A stretch of DNA of 64,000 bases from Puffinus mauretanicus (taxonomy: Eukaryota; Chordata; Aves; Procellariiformes; Procellariidae), in the NCBI GenBank assembly GCA_023333565.1, contig JAJKFH010002633.1:1-64000 (forward strand), written 5' to 3'. A model generated the notes under the pieces. That model saw nothing but the letters and a program-made list of their open reading frames with translations, did no database searches and was not told the origin of the DNA. This document shows, in pieces, positions 36,501 through 47,968 of the stretch (the stretch's first letter is position 1; each line of letters starts with the position of its first letter). The position numbers were made by a program, and so were the translations under genes.

Positions 36501-37449
36501 ACACAAATAAAGTTAAGAGGATGAGTAAACTTGCTGCATAGAATATTTTGTTATCCTAACTATTGCTGCTCATTGAATGAAATTTGATCATCCTGCTGAA
36601 GTTCCAATTTTGCTTCATTCCTCATGATACAAATATGTTCTGTCTTTGATGTTCACTAAATATCATTGAAGCTAATACCGTATCAATTAAATATGCTGTT
36701 TACGTACTATTTTTTTCTCACTAGTCAATCACTGTTGAAATTTTCTATACAGCTTAGCATTAGCATTCAGAACCAGACTCTCAAAAGAGCCTCATATTTT
36801 CAAAAGACTTTAGTCCTTGGTGTGACATTTGTTTATTTAGGTACCTAAGAAGGGTAAGAGCAGTACTGAAGAAGATGGCTCACCAGTTTTCAAATTAATA
36901 ACTAGGATGGTTCCACTGTCATTAGTGGTCTAACACCTACATTAAATTTGGGTAAACAGTTGATGTATTTTACAAGATCATGCATAGTAGTTTGGATTAC
37001 TAGGTTCAGGTCACAATTGAAAAACTTTAGGACAGAGAATGATAGAGGAACAAAATAAATAATGATGTGAGACTACAAAAATAAAAGAAAACAGTTCAGT
37101 CTATCAAGAGGAAACCTCGATGGTTTTGTGAAGTAGAGGAGTTTTATACATGGGTGTGAATGGATTACAGGAAGTGACCTAGTACTGTGGATTTGAAGAT
37201 TAAAGAGCATGAAAGGAGTTTGCAGAATAACACCATTTATATAGAATAATGAAATTAAGAGGTCTTCAAACAGAATTGGGGAAAAATTTACAGGTGACAA
37301 GCTCAGATAAGAAATCTATCATTGAACTGAAAATTATTTTTATTGTATATTTTTGCATAATATGAAGTGTATTGGTGTATCATCATTTTATGTAGCTTAT
37401 GTCATCCTGCCTTGAGTAATTTTTGCCACCTGTTGTGGCAGTGAATGAC
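33563..37449 (+). other. BRINP3: Intron 2 stretch without recognised features
   Basis: AT-rich DNA between two CR1 copies. There is a T/C-rich low-complexity tract at about 35655-35682. No exon, RNA gene or younger transposon is seen. Confidence 0.6.
35655..35682. repeat. T-rich low-complexity tract
   Basis: Two T runs joined by CC and TTTTC pieces, ending in CCCC. Pyrimidine-only over about 28 bases. Confidence 0.8.
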
Positions 37450-38167
37450 ATTGGGGGATGAAGGGATTGAGAGCAGCCCTGCCGAGAAGGACTTGGGGTA
37501 CTGGTGGATGAAAAGCTGGGCATGAGCTGACAATGTGCGCTTGCAGCCCAGAAACCCTATCCTGGGCTACATCACCAGCAGTGTGGCCAGCAGGTCGAGG
37601 GAGGGGATTCTGCCCCTCTGCTCTGCTCTGGTGAGACCCCCTCTGCAGTGCTGCGTCCAGCTCTGGGGTCCTCAGCACAGGACAGACATGGACCTGTTGG
37701 AGCAGGTCCAGAGGAGGGTCACGAAAACGATCAGGGGGTGGAACACCTCTCCTGTGAAGAAAGGCTGAGAGAGTTGGGGTTGTTCAGCCTGGAGAAGAGA
37801 AGGCTTTGGGGAGACCTTATTGCAGCCTTTCAGTACTTAGAGGGGACTTATGAGAAAGATGGGGACATACCTTTTTGTAGGGGCCTGTTGTGACAGGACA
37901 AGGAGTAGTGGTTTTAAACTAAAAGAAGGTAGATTCAGACTGGATATAAGGAAGAAATTTTTTACGATGAGGGTGGTGAAACACTGGTACAGTTGCCCAG
38001 AGAGGTGGTAGATGCCCCATCCCTGGAAACATTCAAGGTCAGGTTGGACGGGGCTCTGAGCAACCTGATCTAGTTGAAGATGTCCCTGCTCGTGGCAGGG
38101 GGGTTGGACTAGATGACCTTAAAAGATCCCTTCCAACCCAAACTATTCTATGATTCTATTCTATAAT
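37450..38167 (+). mobile_element. CR1 LINE, 5'-truncated 3' end
   Basis: About 720 bp of CR1 in sense orientation, starting slightly further upstream in the reverse-transcriptase ORF than the 33 kb copy. It includes an [20 protein letters not shown] segment and [20 protein letters not shown], with frame changes between them. It ends in CCTTCCAACCCAAACTATTC and a short ATTCTATG-type tail. Its last ~300 bp match the reverse complement of the 41 kb copy closely. Confidence 0.93.
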
Positions 38168-41013
38168 TATATCACTCAGCTAAAACAAAAAAAAAATTCT
38201 TTTATAAATTTCTAACATGTTACTTTCTGTGTGGCCATTAACCACCTTTTGTCATGGAATTAGGAGATAACGTTTCCCTCCACCTTTCCTAGGCCTCTGA
38301 ACCATTGGCGTTGCCTTCTGACAACGGCACCGACAGTGACCTACTTGGTTTACTTGCAAAGAGGTGTCTTGACCTAATGTCAGATGTGGAAGAAAGTAGA
38401 AAGATTCCTATTCATTCTGGTTCCTAATGGCATGCCCTGCATTTGAACAGCTGGAATTATAAATTAATTGTTCTTGAAAGATGTGAACTCATAGTTTATG
38501 ATGGTCTTCCTGAGTAATCAGGAAACAAATTTTGATAACATAACAGGAGAAAGCAATCAAACAAAAGAAGCAGTCTTGGCACTGTAAAGTATCTATACAT
38601 GCCAGCTGATACCACTGCATTAGCCAAGATAAAGTTATGTGGGTGTGTGGACGGTATGTTCATTGCCTGTTTGCTTTTCCTATTGGCCTTTTGTGAAGAA
38701 GTTAATGCTATTGCAAATCCATGAGTGAGCAGGTCTGTGTCAGTAGAACATAGAGCAATCTGTTGAAAACTTTTCTCCAGGATAAAGGAAAAATTACTGA
38801 ATGCTTGTGAACAGTTCAGTCAACTCATCTGCCTTGATAATTGTGGTTTGCCCTTATTTTATTTAAAAAAAAAACCCCAAACACTTAACAAGCTGTGTGA
38901 TGGCGTGTTTGGTTGCTTGCTTTCTTTTGGGGACTAGTTTATTTCTCAAATGTTCTGAACAGGTCAAGAAGTATTTCTGAGAAGAGGGAAACATTTTAGC
39001 TGAAATTTTCCTGTTATCTACTTACCAAATCTGTGTGTCCTTTATTTCCCTGTTATATATAACAGGGGCAGTGGTCTTGTAATGCACCCTGTATCAAGGT
39101 GATAGGGAGCATTCTGCATTAACAGTGCAGGAGCACAGAGGCAGGAGAAAGTCATGCACATCTTGCTCCATTCTCTAGAAGAAATTGCCACATGGGAAAG
39201 AGGGATTAAAAAACCAAGAATAATGACAGATAAAAGACAGTGTAACAATTTTTTCTTTATATGTTGGCGAATATGCGTTCAGACAGGGATTGTTTAAGCT
39301 TTTAGTTTTTGGCAAATGGTGTCTAGAGCTGGATTCAGCTGAGTTAGTAATAGATGGGACTGTGGATGGTGATGTCTCTCTTCTCTGTACCTTGATTGGA
39401 GGTCCCACAGTAACATTATCCTTAATGGTACATTTCTCTTCTGCTGAAACCACTGATTGGGTGTAATTGTAATTAAAAAGTAGATCTCCATTCCTACCCT
39501 GAGTGAAAGTGAATTGGGCTGTTTCTTGCGTGGATACTCATTTGTAAATTAGATTAAAGCTGAACTGATAGCATAGCTAAATAACTGGATACATTAATGG
39601 CAAATTTGTGGATTGCCTGACACCGGAACATAAGCAGATGGAAGGAAATGTACTCCTCTGCACAGGATGTGTCTCCTAAGTCCAATGTGGGTAATAAAAG
39701 AAGTGCTCTGCCAACCTGCTACACCTCATTGAGACAAATCAGTGGAGAAGCCTTAGTTAGCAGGGAGTGAGTGACACTGACCCCGTCCTGTTTGTACACC
39801 CTAACCCACTCTTATTCTGCTCTACCCATGAACGTTACAGCAGACATCCTGAACGGGCGTAGATCAGGAAAATAGCCTGTGGCAAGAGATGGGTGGGTGC
39901 AGATGACCTCAGCCCTGGAGCAAGGCGGGAAGGCAGGCACCAAGACAAGTCGCAGTATGCACCTTCATCTGTCTTGGAACACCAAGCCCACCTGCTTATC
40001 TGCAGGGCAGAAACCCACGAGCCTGAATGAACAAGTCTGCTCATCAAATCTTATAAGATTTATCTTGGGCTTTCTTAAACTGAATTTTGCAGATCAGATT
40101 CTTTTGGGGAGAGCAGAACTGAGGCCTACCAGACTTTTGTTAAAAAAATGTGAGGAAAAACAGTAGCTTTGTTGTTTGATTGGTGTGAGGTTGGTGCTGT
40201 GCTGGGAGTAACCAGGTCAAATAGAAATGTTGGTCAATTCAATCAAGCTTTAGAAGTTTAACTTTATTTTTTTGAGATAGTGCTATTTCACTGTTCATTG
40301 ACAGCCTTTCATGATTTTTCCCTGTGAGAAGCATACTGACAGCTTCCCAATCAGAATATTTTATGATGTACTTGTTCTGAAATTAGTTTGCTGCTTTAAT
40401 TTGAGTGTATACACGTGTGTGTACCTGCATAATACAAATTTTCATCATCCTGCCTTTGTAGGAGGCTTTATCTGGGCTTTGAGAACATCCTGCCTTCATA
40501 TTAGCCGTTACAGTGTCACTATGTAAATGTAAAAAAGCTGTAGACTTCTCTGAAATTAGCTGATATTCATGAAATACCCTTTGTAGTAAACATGTATGCA
40601 TATGTTCACATCACATATTCGTGTGAGCAGATGTGTATAAACAGATGCAGTACTTTACATGAACTTAGACTAATAGCTTCATGCAATCATTATGATAACA
40701 TCAACAGCATCGTTAAACAAAATCAGCAGAAATGTGAGCTTACTTTGGGAAGTTAGTGCTCTGGAAGTATTTCAGAAAATAGTGTTGATTCACATCTGTC
40801 TCATCTGTTTGTTTTAAAGAAGACTTATAGAAGGGCATTTTCCTGTCTGCTTCTTATTACTGTCATATCAGTAGCATAAGGCTGGAGTTCAGATGTCTCC
40901 CTTACCTAAAGAGTGAACTGTGAAACTGCAGATTTTCTTGTAGTGGGTTGTTCTCAATCTCCGAAACTGTTTTGCAAGGCATAGTCAGTCATTAGCCAGA
41001 CTAAGGAACTATT
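38168..41013 (+). other. BRINP3: Intron 2 stretch without recognised features
   Basis: AT-rich intronic DNA. Several 70-95 codon frames occur by chance and none resembles a known protein. This stretch is the loop between the inverted CR1 copies. Confidence 0.6.
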
Positions 41014-41330
41014 AGAATCATAGAATAGTTTGCGTTGGAAGGGACCTTTAAAGGCCATCTAGTCCAAGCCCCTGTAAGAAGCAGGGCCATCTTCAACCAG
41101 ATCAGGTTGCTCAGAGCCCCGTCCAACCTGACCTTGAATGTTCCCAGGGATGGGGCATCTACCACCTCTCTGGGCAACCTATGCCGGTGTTTCACCACCC
41201 TCATTGTAAAATATTTCTTCTATATATCTAATCTGAATCTACCTTCTTTTAGTTTAAAACCATTCCCCTTTGTCCTGTCACAACAGGCCCTGCTAAAAAG
41301 TTTGTCCCCATTCAACATTAATTCATAAAT
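41014..41330 (-). mobile_element. CR1 LINE 3' end, antisense
   Basis: This is the reverse complement of the CR1 3' end. It opens with AGAATCATAGAATAGTTTGC and GGAAGGGACCTTTAAAGGCC, and runs back through the last part of the reverse-transcriptase ORF (reverse strand: LPREVVDAPSLGTFKVRLDG). It is strongly 5'-truncated, about 315 bp. It is the same or a very close subfamily to the 37.4-38.2 kb copy. Confidence 0.93.
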
Positions 41331-44237
41331 ACCCTCAGCTACTCCATTTTCTCCAAAACCTGAAGACATCTACCCTGTGCCAATGTTACAGCTTTGTTGA
41401 ACTGCTTTAGGTACTGACATTTGCTTCAGAAATCTGAAAAACACCATCAGCTCCCCGACTGCCATCTCTCCCTTTATGGAAGAGACTCTAATGCTAGAAA
41501 TTATCTAATTCAGAATGTCAAATATTCAATGCTGATAATTCCAACAGTTAAAGATCTTTCCCCCAGTGTCTTTCTGCCATTTAAAAGTAAAGTTATACTG
41601 ACAAAATGCTGAAATAAATGTATTAACATTTCTCTTTAGTTCATTAGGTTAATCTCAAGTAAGAAGTTGAGACTGATAATATGCAGGCAGAAATACTTAC
41701 AGAAAATCCTAAAGAAACCAAGTTTATTAAAAATTATTTCTGCCAAAATGGTCAAGATGATGTATGCCAAACACTGCATTATGCAATGTTTTTAGTTCTA
41801 CCTGAAAGGAAAGGGAATAGCCACTAGATAATCCCAAATTCAGAAGTGATACTGCTGTGACCTGTTATCCTCCCCAAAATCCCTAGGTATAGATTCTTCT
41901 CTGTAACCGTCTGGATACAGCTTCCTAGAGTTTTTATAAAACATACTTTCACCTAACAGTTGAATTTAAATATAGCATCTCTGTTGCAGACTTGTAGGAT
42001 AAGTGTCATTTCACTGTAACAGTTAGCATATGGTACTTGGCACTGGGAAAAAGAAAATTGAAGTTGAAGCCAAATTGTCAGGAAGCTACTAGCATGTCTT
42101 TAAGATAAACGGTGCAGAATTTCTTCAGTGCTTTGGGCCTCCTTTCTCACCTACTAGTATTTTGGTATTTGTATCTATATTTGACAGTTTTAGAGCGGTC
42201 ACAGGGTATCATTGGAGGGGAAAGAAAAAATTCTACAAAAATTCTGGTATGTTGGCATATGTAATTAAAAAGCTGTTGAGACTATTACTCCAATTAGCGA
42301 GCGCCTCTTTCAAACCGCAGACCTTGGATGGAAATAGAGTACGTTGAGCAGAGGGACCCCTTTGAGCATGGCTCATAGATTTGCTTGCCCATCTGGCCTT
42401 TCCCAGTCACATATGCTACAAACCTCTTAGCAACAACAGGTGAAAGGCCAGGTTAGACCCTAGACAGCCTTTGCTTTTCCATCTATCTTCTCTACTAGAA
42501 CTATCTTTTTTTCCTGTCTGCTTCTTATCACTTCAGTTTCCTTACAAAAACTGGCTTTTAGCAGAGAGAGCTAATCCAACAGTCTTTTTCAGAATGGGAG
42601 CTGCTCTTGTAAGGACCTTGCCTAGCATTACTAAATCATTACATCACTCAACATCTGTTTTGCTGGGTGAAAAAAAAAAACAACATTCAGATGCAGCCAC
42701 TCACCTTCCTGTCATGCATGATGAAGTTCACTGAAAGCCTCTTGCAGCCTTAAACCTGCTTTGAGTGGGGAAAGCTGCACTGAGATGAGATTTGAACATC
42801 TCCTACAGTGTGCCTCTTAGGGCCTGATTGGACAAAACTTGTCACTTCCTAACACCACAACTTGTCCTGTCCACAGCTACGTAGTATTTACTTGTGTTTT
42901 TTAATTTCAATATGTTTACTCTCCTGAAAGTTAGATTAGTGCTTGTAGAATGTGTCAGACGAATAGCCTGTAGAAATGCTGGTCTTTGAAATTTTTTGTA
43001 TATTCTCAGAAACAGTTATAGCTCTGGCAATGGCAACGCAATTTTCGCTGGTCTCATGCCATGTCAAAAAGCAGCAGTTCTGATTCAACAGTAACCACGA
43101 ACAAAGATGATATACTGCAGTTTTTAAGCACTTTTATTAATGATCTAAGATTGTGCAGCTAAGTAACAGTTCACCACCTGAAACACAGAAGCTCAGTATC
43201 ATTTAATGTTTACAAGACTTAATTTTGAAAGCACTTAAAAATTATCAAAGTTATTTTTGGTATTCGAATTTCATTTAGGCATCCATTTGAATCAGTGAGT
43301 TGTCGAGGACTAAATACTTCTGCATGATCTAAACATAAATCTCTCTTAAATATTTTTTCCATAGCTCTTTGTGGTAGTTTCTGGAATTATCTACTTCATT
43401 ATAAAAACATCAAAATGTATGAACTTAATATGGTGTAATGACTTGCAAAAGTGAACAGGTATATAAAAGGTATTTTGTGATTCTGTAGAGAATTAGATTG
43501 TAGGAACTAGTCACAATTCTGATCAAAAGGTAATTAAAATCCTAATTTCAGCTACCCTCCAGAGAGAACAATCATCCACCTGTTTGTTTTAGTTCAGATT
43601 TTCATTTTATAAAACTCCTACAGTTTGATTTATTTAAGAATAAAAAAATCACACCAGCCAAATAACCCCTTAAATTAATATCTAGATAGAAAGGGAAAAA
43701 ATAACATTCAAGCTCTTCCCTTTTCTTTCTAAAGTTCTATATCAATGAAATATGAGAGTGATCTGAAGTCTTAAAGTTTCCTTCATTTTAAGAAAGCATT
43801 TTGCAACTAATTCTTTGTAATGTTGAAATATTAACACACTTTCTCTGGCTGTTACTGCATAAGTGAATATTAGCACTACTCAGTGCTATAATCTTCCCTG
43901 TTGATACTGGGAATGAGGTAATTATGGTGATATTTGGGAAAAAAAAAACCACAAATACTGTGAAAATGATGATTTTATATGATCTGCACACTCATATTTC
44001 CATTATTTCCTCCTCATCAGTATGACATCAGTATGACATGTTGAAGTTAATATTTTCTGACTGCTTCTCATCTGAGTCTCTGATCAAGTCTTTCATTTGA
44101 GACAGTCACTCATGCAAGCTCTCAGTTCTGAGAAAAGTAATAACTTTCATGCTGCTGAAAATCTCATTTTCACATTGGTATAGTTATGCCTAAAGTAAAT
44201 CATCCTTTGAATATATCCAAAATCCATAATAATGGTT
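41331..44237 (+). other. BRINP3: Intron 2 stretch without recognised features
   Basis: AT-rich DNA with no supported gene or transposon. A small exact duplication of CATCAGTATGA (11 bp, two copies) is at 44015-44036. Confidence 0.6.
44015..44036. repeat. Two tandem 11-bp units
   Basis: CATCAGTATGA is repeated exactly twice head to tail. A local duplication. Confidence 0.85.
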
Positions 44238-44590
44238 TACCTGTGGGGTGACCTTATTGCTCTCTACAGCTTCCTGAGGAGGGGACGTGGAGAGGGAGGT
44301 GCTGATCTCTTCTCCCTGGGATCCAGGGACAGGACATGTGGGAATGGTTCACAGCTGCGCCAGGGGAGGTTCCGAATTGACATGAGGAAACATTTCTTTA
44401 CCGAAAGGGTGGTCAAACCCTGGAACAGGCTTCCTAGAGAGGTGGTCAATGCCCCAAGCCTGTCAGTGTTTAAGAGTCATTTGGACAATGTCCTTAATAC
44501 TATGCTTTAACTTTTGGTCAGCCTTGAAGTGGGTCAGGCAGTTGGACTAGATGATTGGTGTAGGTCCCTTCCAACTGAACTACTCTACTC
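44238..44590 (+). mobile_element. CR1 LINE 3' end, second subfamily
   Basis: About 350 bp of CR1 in sense orientation. The C-terminal ORF segment is readable (RKHFFTERVVKPWNRLPREV), followed by GTAGGTCCCTTCCAACTGAA and a mutated tail (ACTCTACTCTAGTCT-like) in place of ATTCTATG. The wording differs from the 33 and 37 kb copies (TERVVKPWN, no CCAAACC box), so it is a different subfamily. Confidence 0.9.
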
Positions 44591-44815
44591 TAGTCTTGTC
44601 TAGTCTACTCTGCCTAAGTTGCTAGATAGAGCTAAACTTCCCTCTCTCCCTTCTTCCCTTCCTCCCTTCCTCCCTTTCTTCCTTCTTCCCTTCCTCTCTT
44701 CCTCCTTTCCTCCCTTCCTCTTTTCCTTCCTCCTTCCCTCCCTCCCTCCCTCCCTTCCTTCCTTTCCTTCCTTCCTTCCTTCCTTCCTCTGTCCCTCCTT
44801 CCCTCCCTCCCTCTA
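44575..44815 (+). repeat. Polypyrimidine microsatellite (CTCTA / CCTT)n
   Basis: The tail of the CR1 copy passes into ACTCT/TCTAG units (to about 44620). From about 44637 to 44815 it becomes an almost pure C/T tract of CCTT, CCCTT and TTCC units. A 65-codon Ser/Leu/Pro/Phe frame across it is a low-complexity artefact. Confidence 0.9.
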
Positions 44816-44984
44816 AATATATATTTTAAATGTTATTTTTGGGAAGTAGACTATATTCAAATTAGAATTGTACCTGGCAAATTATTTCATACACTAAAAT
44901 GTGAAAAAATTCTGCAGTCCATCTTTTTCGTAATGAAAAACCGCACTTCAATTTCATTGTGTTGTCTCTATTTCGAAGTAGAAT

Positions 44985-45066
44985 GTCCATAGCAGGGGGG
45001 TAAGTTAGATGATCTTTAAAGATCCCTTCCAACCCAAACCATTCTATGATGCTATGATTCTACAAT
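44985..45066 (+). mobile_element. CR1 3' tail fragment
   Basis: Only the last ~80 bp of a CR1: GGGGGGTAAGTTAGATGATC, CCCTTCCAACCCAAACCATT and a short CTATGATTCTA-type tail. It is the same subfamily as the 33 kb copy and an extremely short insertion. Confidence 0.88.
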
Positions 45067-46374
45067 TCTAAAATAAGCTTTTTTCTTTCTTGTACAAAAA
45101 GTACAAAAAAGTTTATATATTCCAGAACCATGTTGAGCTTTTTATGTGTTGATCGAACCCCTAGTACCACTTTGCAAAATTGCTGTTTCATCACACTCTT
45201 CTCCTCTTATGTTCTCTGTCCCTCCCAGTCTGGTCAGAAACAAAGAAGGTGGAGAGGTAAGGAAAAAAACCAAAGGGGAACAGTGGTAGTTAACTGTAGA
45301 ACAAGGGTCTTTTGTCACATTATTGTTAAAAATAAAACAAACAAAAACCATTAAAAAAACCTGCAAACCCCACAAAACCTCCCAAATAAAAACCGAAAAA
45401 ACCCAAACAGATTAAGCACCATATATATATTTAAAAACAAAAGCAAAGTTCTTGCAGATTGCAAATACAATCTTGTTGGTTTTAGGGTTTCCTGTCTTTT
45501 CAAGAATGCAAAGTATAGAGGCCATCCACTAAAATGGACACTACATAGGAACATTTTATTGCAGCTGTTTTCATTTCAACCATTTACCTTTCAATAAAGG
45601 TAATAAATAAAATCATAATAAATAAAGCCACAAATTAACAATGTTTGTGCCCAGAAGTCACTGTTTGGAAAATGATTCTTAATTAGTGCAGTTCCTTAAG
45701 GTCATAGAAATAGTTCTTCAACTTGGGTAAATAATGTTGCCAAAAGATTCTCCTTTTTTTGTGTGCATGTTCTTTGGGCAGCAGTCTTGCATACGCTACC
45801 GTTAAGTTATCCTGTACAATAGCTGCTATAATATACATTTTTACTTTATTATAGCACTACATTTTAGATGTGTCTGCAGTCAAATGAATCTTAAAGTGAC
45901 TGTGGCACTTCCTAAAATGTGATTCCATGCTATCACTTTGGCTAACACATGCAATGAAAGGCTTGGCAGAACCATATATATTTCTGATTATTTTGTCTCC
46001 TGCTGAAACCCATGTAGTATGCTGAACAACCTGGAAAAGGAATATGTTAAACTCTGTGTTAGGAACGTCTTTGGGATTTTTTGCTCTTTAGAAGAAATCA
46101 AGCATGCAGAGATGTTGCAAAGGTTCCAAATTATGGCTAAGGAATACTTCTGGCCAGAGCATCTTTGCTTATATTCCCATTGTTTAACAAAGGGTACAAA
46201 ATAGTACTTGTCTATGTGGCTTCCCTTATGGGATAACTACTGCTTTTGAGAATGGAGCATTTTGTTACGCGTTACTTTTCCATAACATGCTACTATGACA
46301 TCCATAATTTATTTGTCCTCAGTCCTTATATCTATAGTATATCATATTGTCATTTCAACGTTCCTAGCACCTGC
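45067..46374 (+). other. BRINP3: Intron 2 stretch with A-rich patch
   Basis: AT-rich intronic DNA. From about 45328 to 45418 there is an A-rich low-complexity region with AAAACAAAC and AAACCC-type units. Nothing else is recognised. Confidence 0.6.
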
Positions 46375-47089
46375 CTCCCTGGGGATTGAGGCCCCTATCT
46401 GCCGACCTGACTGGCTACCTAGGGAGTTTTGCTGCTTGCTGGGGTCTCAGATGTGGATGTTGTGGAGAGACGGCTGAGGCTTGTCTGTCCCTCGGACTGT
46501 TGACTCTTGCTGCTCATCCACACGGGCGCCAATATTACTGCCAGAGGAGACTTTTGGTGTTTCAACAGTGACTGAAGGTCTCTGGGGGCTCAAGGGCATG
46601 GAGCCTCAGACGGTGCTTTCCTCAGTCCCCCCATTGAAGGGGAAAGGCTGGGGAATAATTGTGGGATCCTGCTGGTCAACACCTGTACTGACAACAGGGG
46701 TTTGTTGTTGACTATGGGACCTTCTTTGTGGATCAAGGAGTGCTAGAGAGAGGTGGGATCCACTTGACAAAGTAGGATGAGAGCATCTTTTCCAACGGAC
46801 AGAGCAAAGCAGTGAGTAGAGCTTGAAACTGTGAACAGCAGGGGAGGGATATAATGAACCAAAATCAAATGAGGAAGTGCAGGACTGGGTTGGAGAAAGA
46901 AGAGCGTAATACGGCAGGCACAAGAGCAAAGAGACACTTGCCTCAAGGATGTGTACACATGTGGCCTGGCAAATGAATAGGATGAACTGGAACTCGAAGA
47001 GCAGTCACAGAGCTACATCATTGTTGGAATGATGGAGACAGGGTGGGAGAGCTCATACAACTGCAGTGCTGTGATGGATAGATTCAAGC
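46375..47089 (+). mobile_element. CR1 LINE, 5' part (ORF1 remnant and start of ORF2), interrupted by LTR
   Basis: This is the upstream half of a long, old CR1. Near 46427-46441 a CRPDWLPREFCCLLGSQ-like stretch, then CTCATCCACACGGGCGCCAA (46515-46534), match the ORF1 esterase-like part of CR1, including a degraded HVGTND-type motif. Further right, GAACTGGAACTCGAAGAGCA and ACTGCAGTGCTGTGATGGAT belong to the start of the endonuclease-bearing ORF2. Many stops and frame changes make it non-functional. It breaks off at 47089 where the LTR is inserted and resumes at 47969. Confidence 0.8.
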
Positions 47090-47968
47090 TGTGGTGGGTT
47101 AACCTTGGCTAAGGACCAGATGCTCAGCCAGCTGTTCTCTCACTCTCCCACCTCAACAGGACAGGGGGAGAAAATAGGATGAAAAAAGCCCATGGTTGAG
47201 ATAAAGGCAGGAGGTCAGCAGTTACTGCCGAGGGCAAAAGAGACTCAGCTGGGGAAAAATTAATTTAATTTATTACCAATTAAAATAGATTTGGGTACTG
47301 AGAAACAAAACCCAAAAAATTAAAACAATACCTTTCCCCACCCCCTCCTTCCCCTCCTTTTCCCAGGCTCCCATTCACTCCTTCATTCCCAATTTTTCTA
47401 CCTCCTTCCCTCCAAGCAGTACAGGAGGATGGGGAATGGAGGGTTATGGTCAGTCCAGAACAGTTCCTCTCTGCCAATCCTTCCTCCTCACCCTTTTTCC
47501 CTTCTTCACTGTGGGCTCTCCACGGACCACAGCTTCCTTCAGGGCACATCCTGCTCCGGTGTGGGGTCCTGCAAGGTCTGCAGTGTGGATATCTGCTCCA
47601 CCATGGTCCTCCTTGTGCTGCAGGGGAACAACCTGCATCACCATGGTCTTCACCATGCCTGCAGGGGAATCTCTACTCTGGCACCTGGAGCACCTCCTCC
47701 CTTCCTTCTTCTCTGACCTTGGTGTTCACAGTCTTGTTTCTCTCTTTTTTCTCCTTACTCCCCCATCTGTCCAGACTTTTTTTCCCTTTCTTACACGTAT
47801 TTTCACCCACTTGGTTGATGGGCTCATCTGTGTCCTGCAGTGGGTCTGTTGGAGGCGGCTAGAACCAGCTGGAACCAGCTGTGTCTGGTATGGGTCAGCC
47901 CCAGACTCCTCCCACAGAGGCCACCCTGCAGCCCCCCACTGTCAACACCTTGCCACTAACACCCCACA
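47090..47968 (+). mobile_element. Solo LTR of an avian endogenous retrovirus, nested in CR1
   Basis: An ~879 bp element begins TGTGGTGGGTTAACC and ends CTAACACCCCACA, so the ends form an imperfect terminal inverted repeat of the TG...CA type expected of retroviral LTRs. The opening phrase (GGGTTAACCTTGGCT), a TTAATTTAATTTATTACCAA-like middle and the run of CTGCTCC/CATGGTC-type units are those of a family common in bird genomes. The flanks carry a near-identical 5-bp repeat (CAAGC at 47085-47089, GAAGC at 47969-47973), interpreted as a target-site duplication; 5 bp is typical of ERVL-like elements. No internal viral genes and no second LTR are present, so this is a solo LTR left by recombination. 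ORFs across it are not genes. Strand is tentative. Confidence 0.85.

Noticed and set aside
44619..44816. A Ser/Leu/Pro/Phe-rich frame
   Set aside because: It is a translation of a CCTT polypyrimidine microsatellite.
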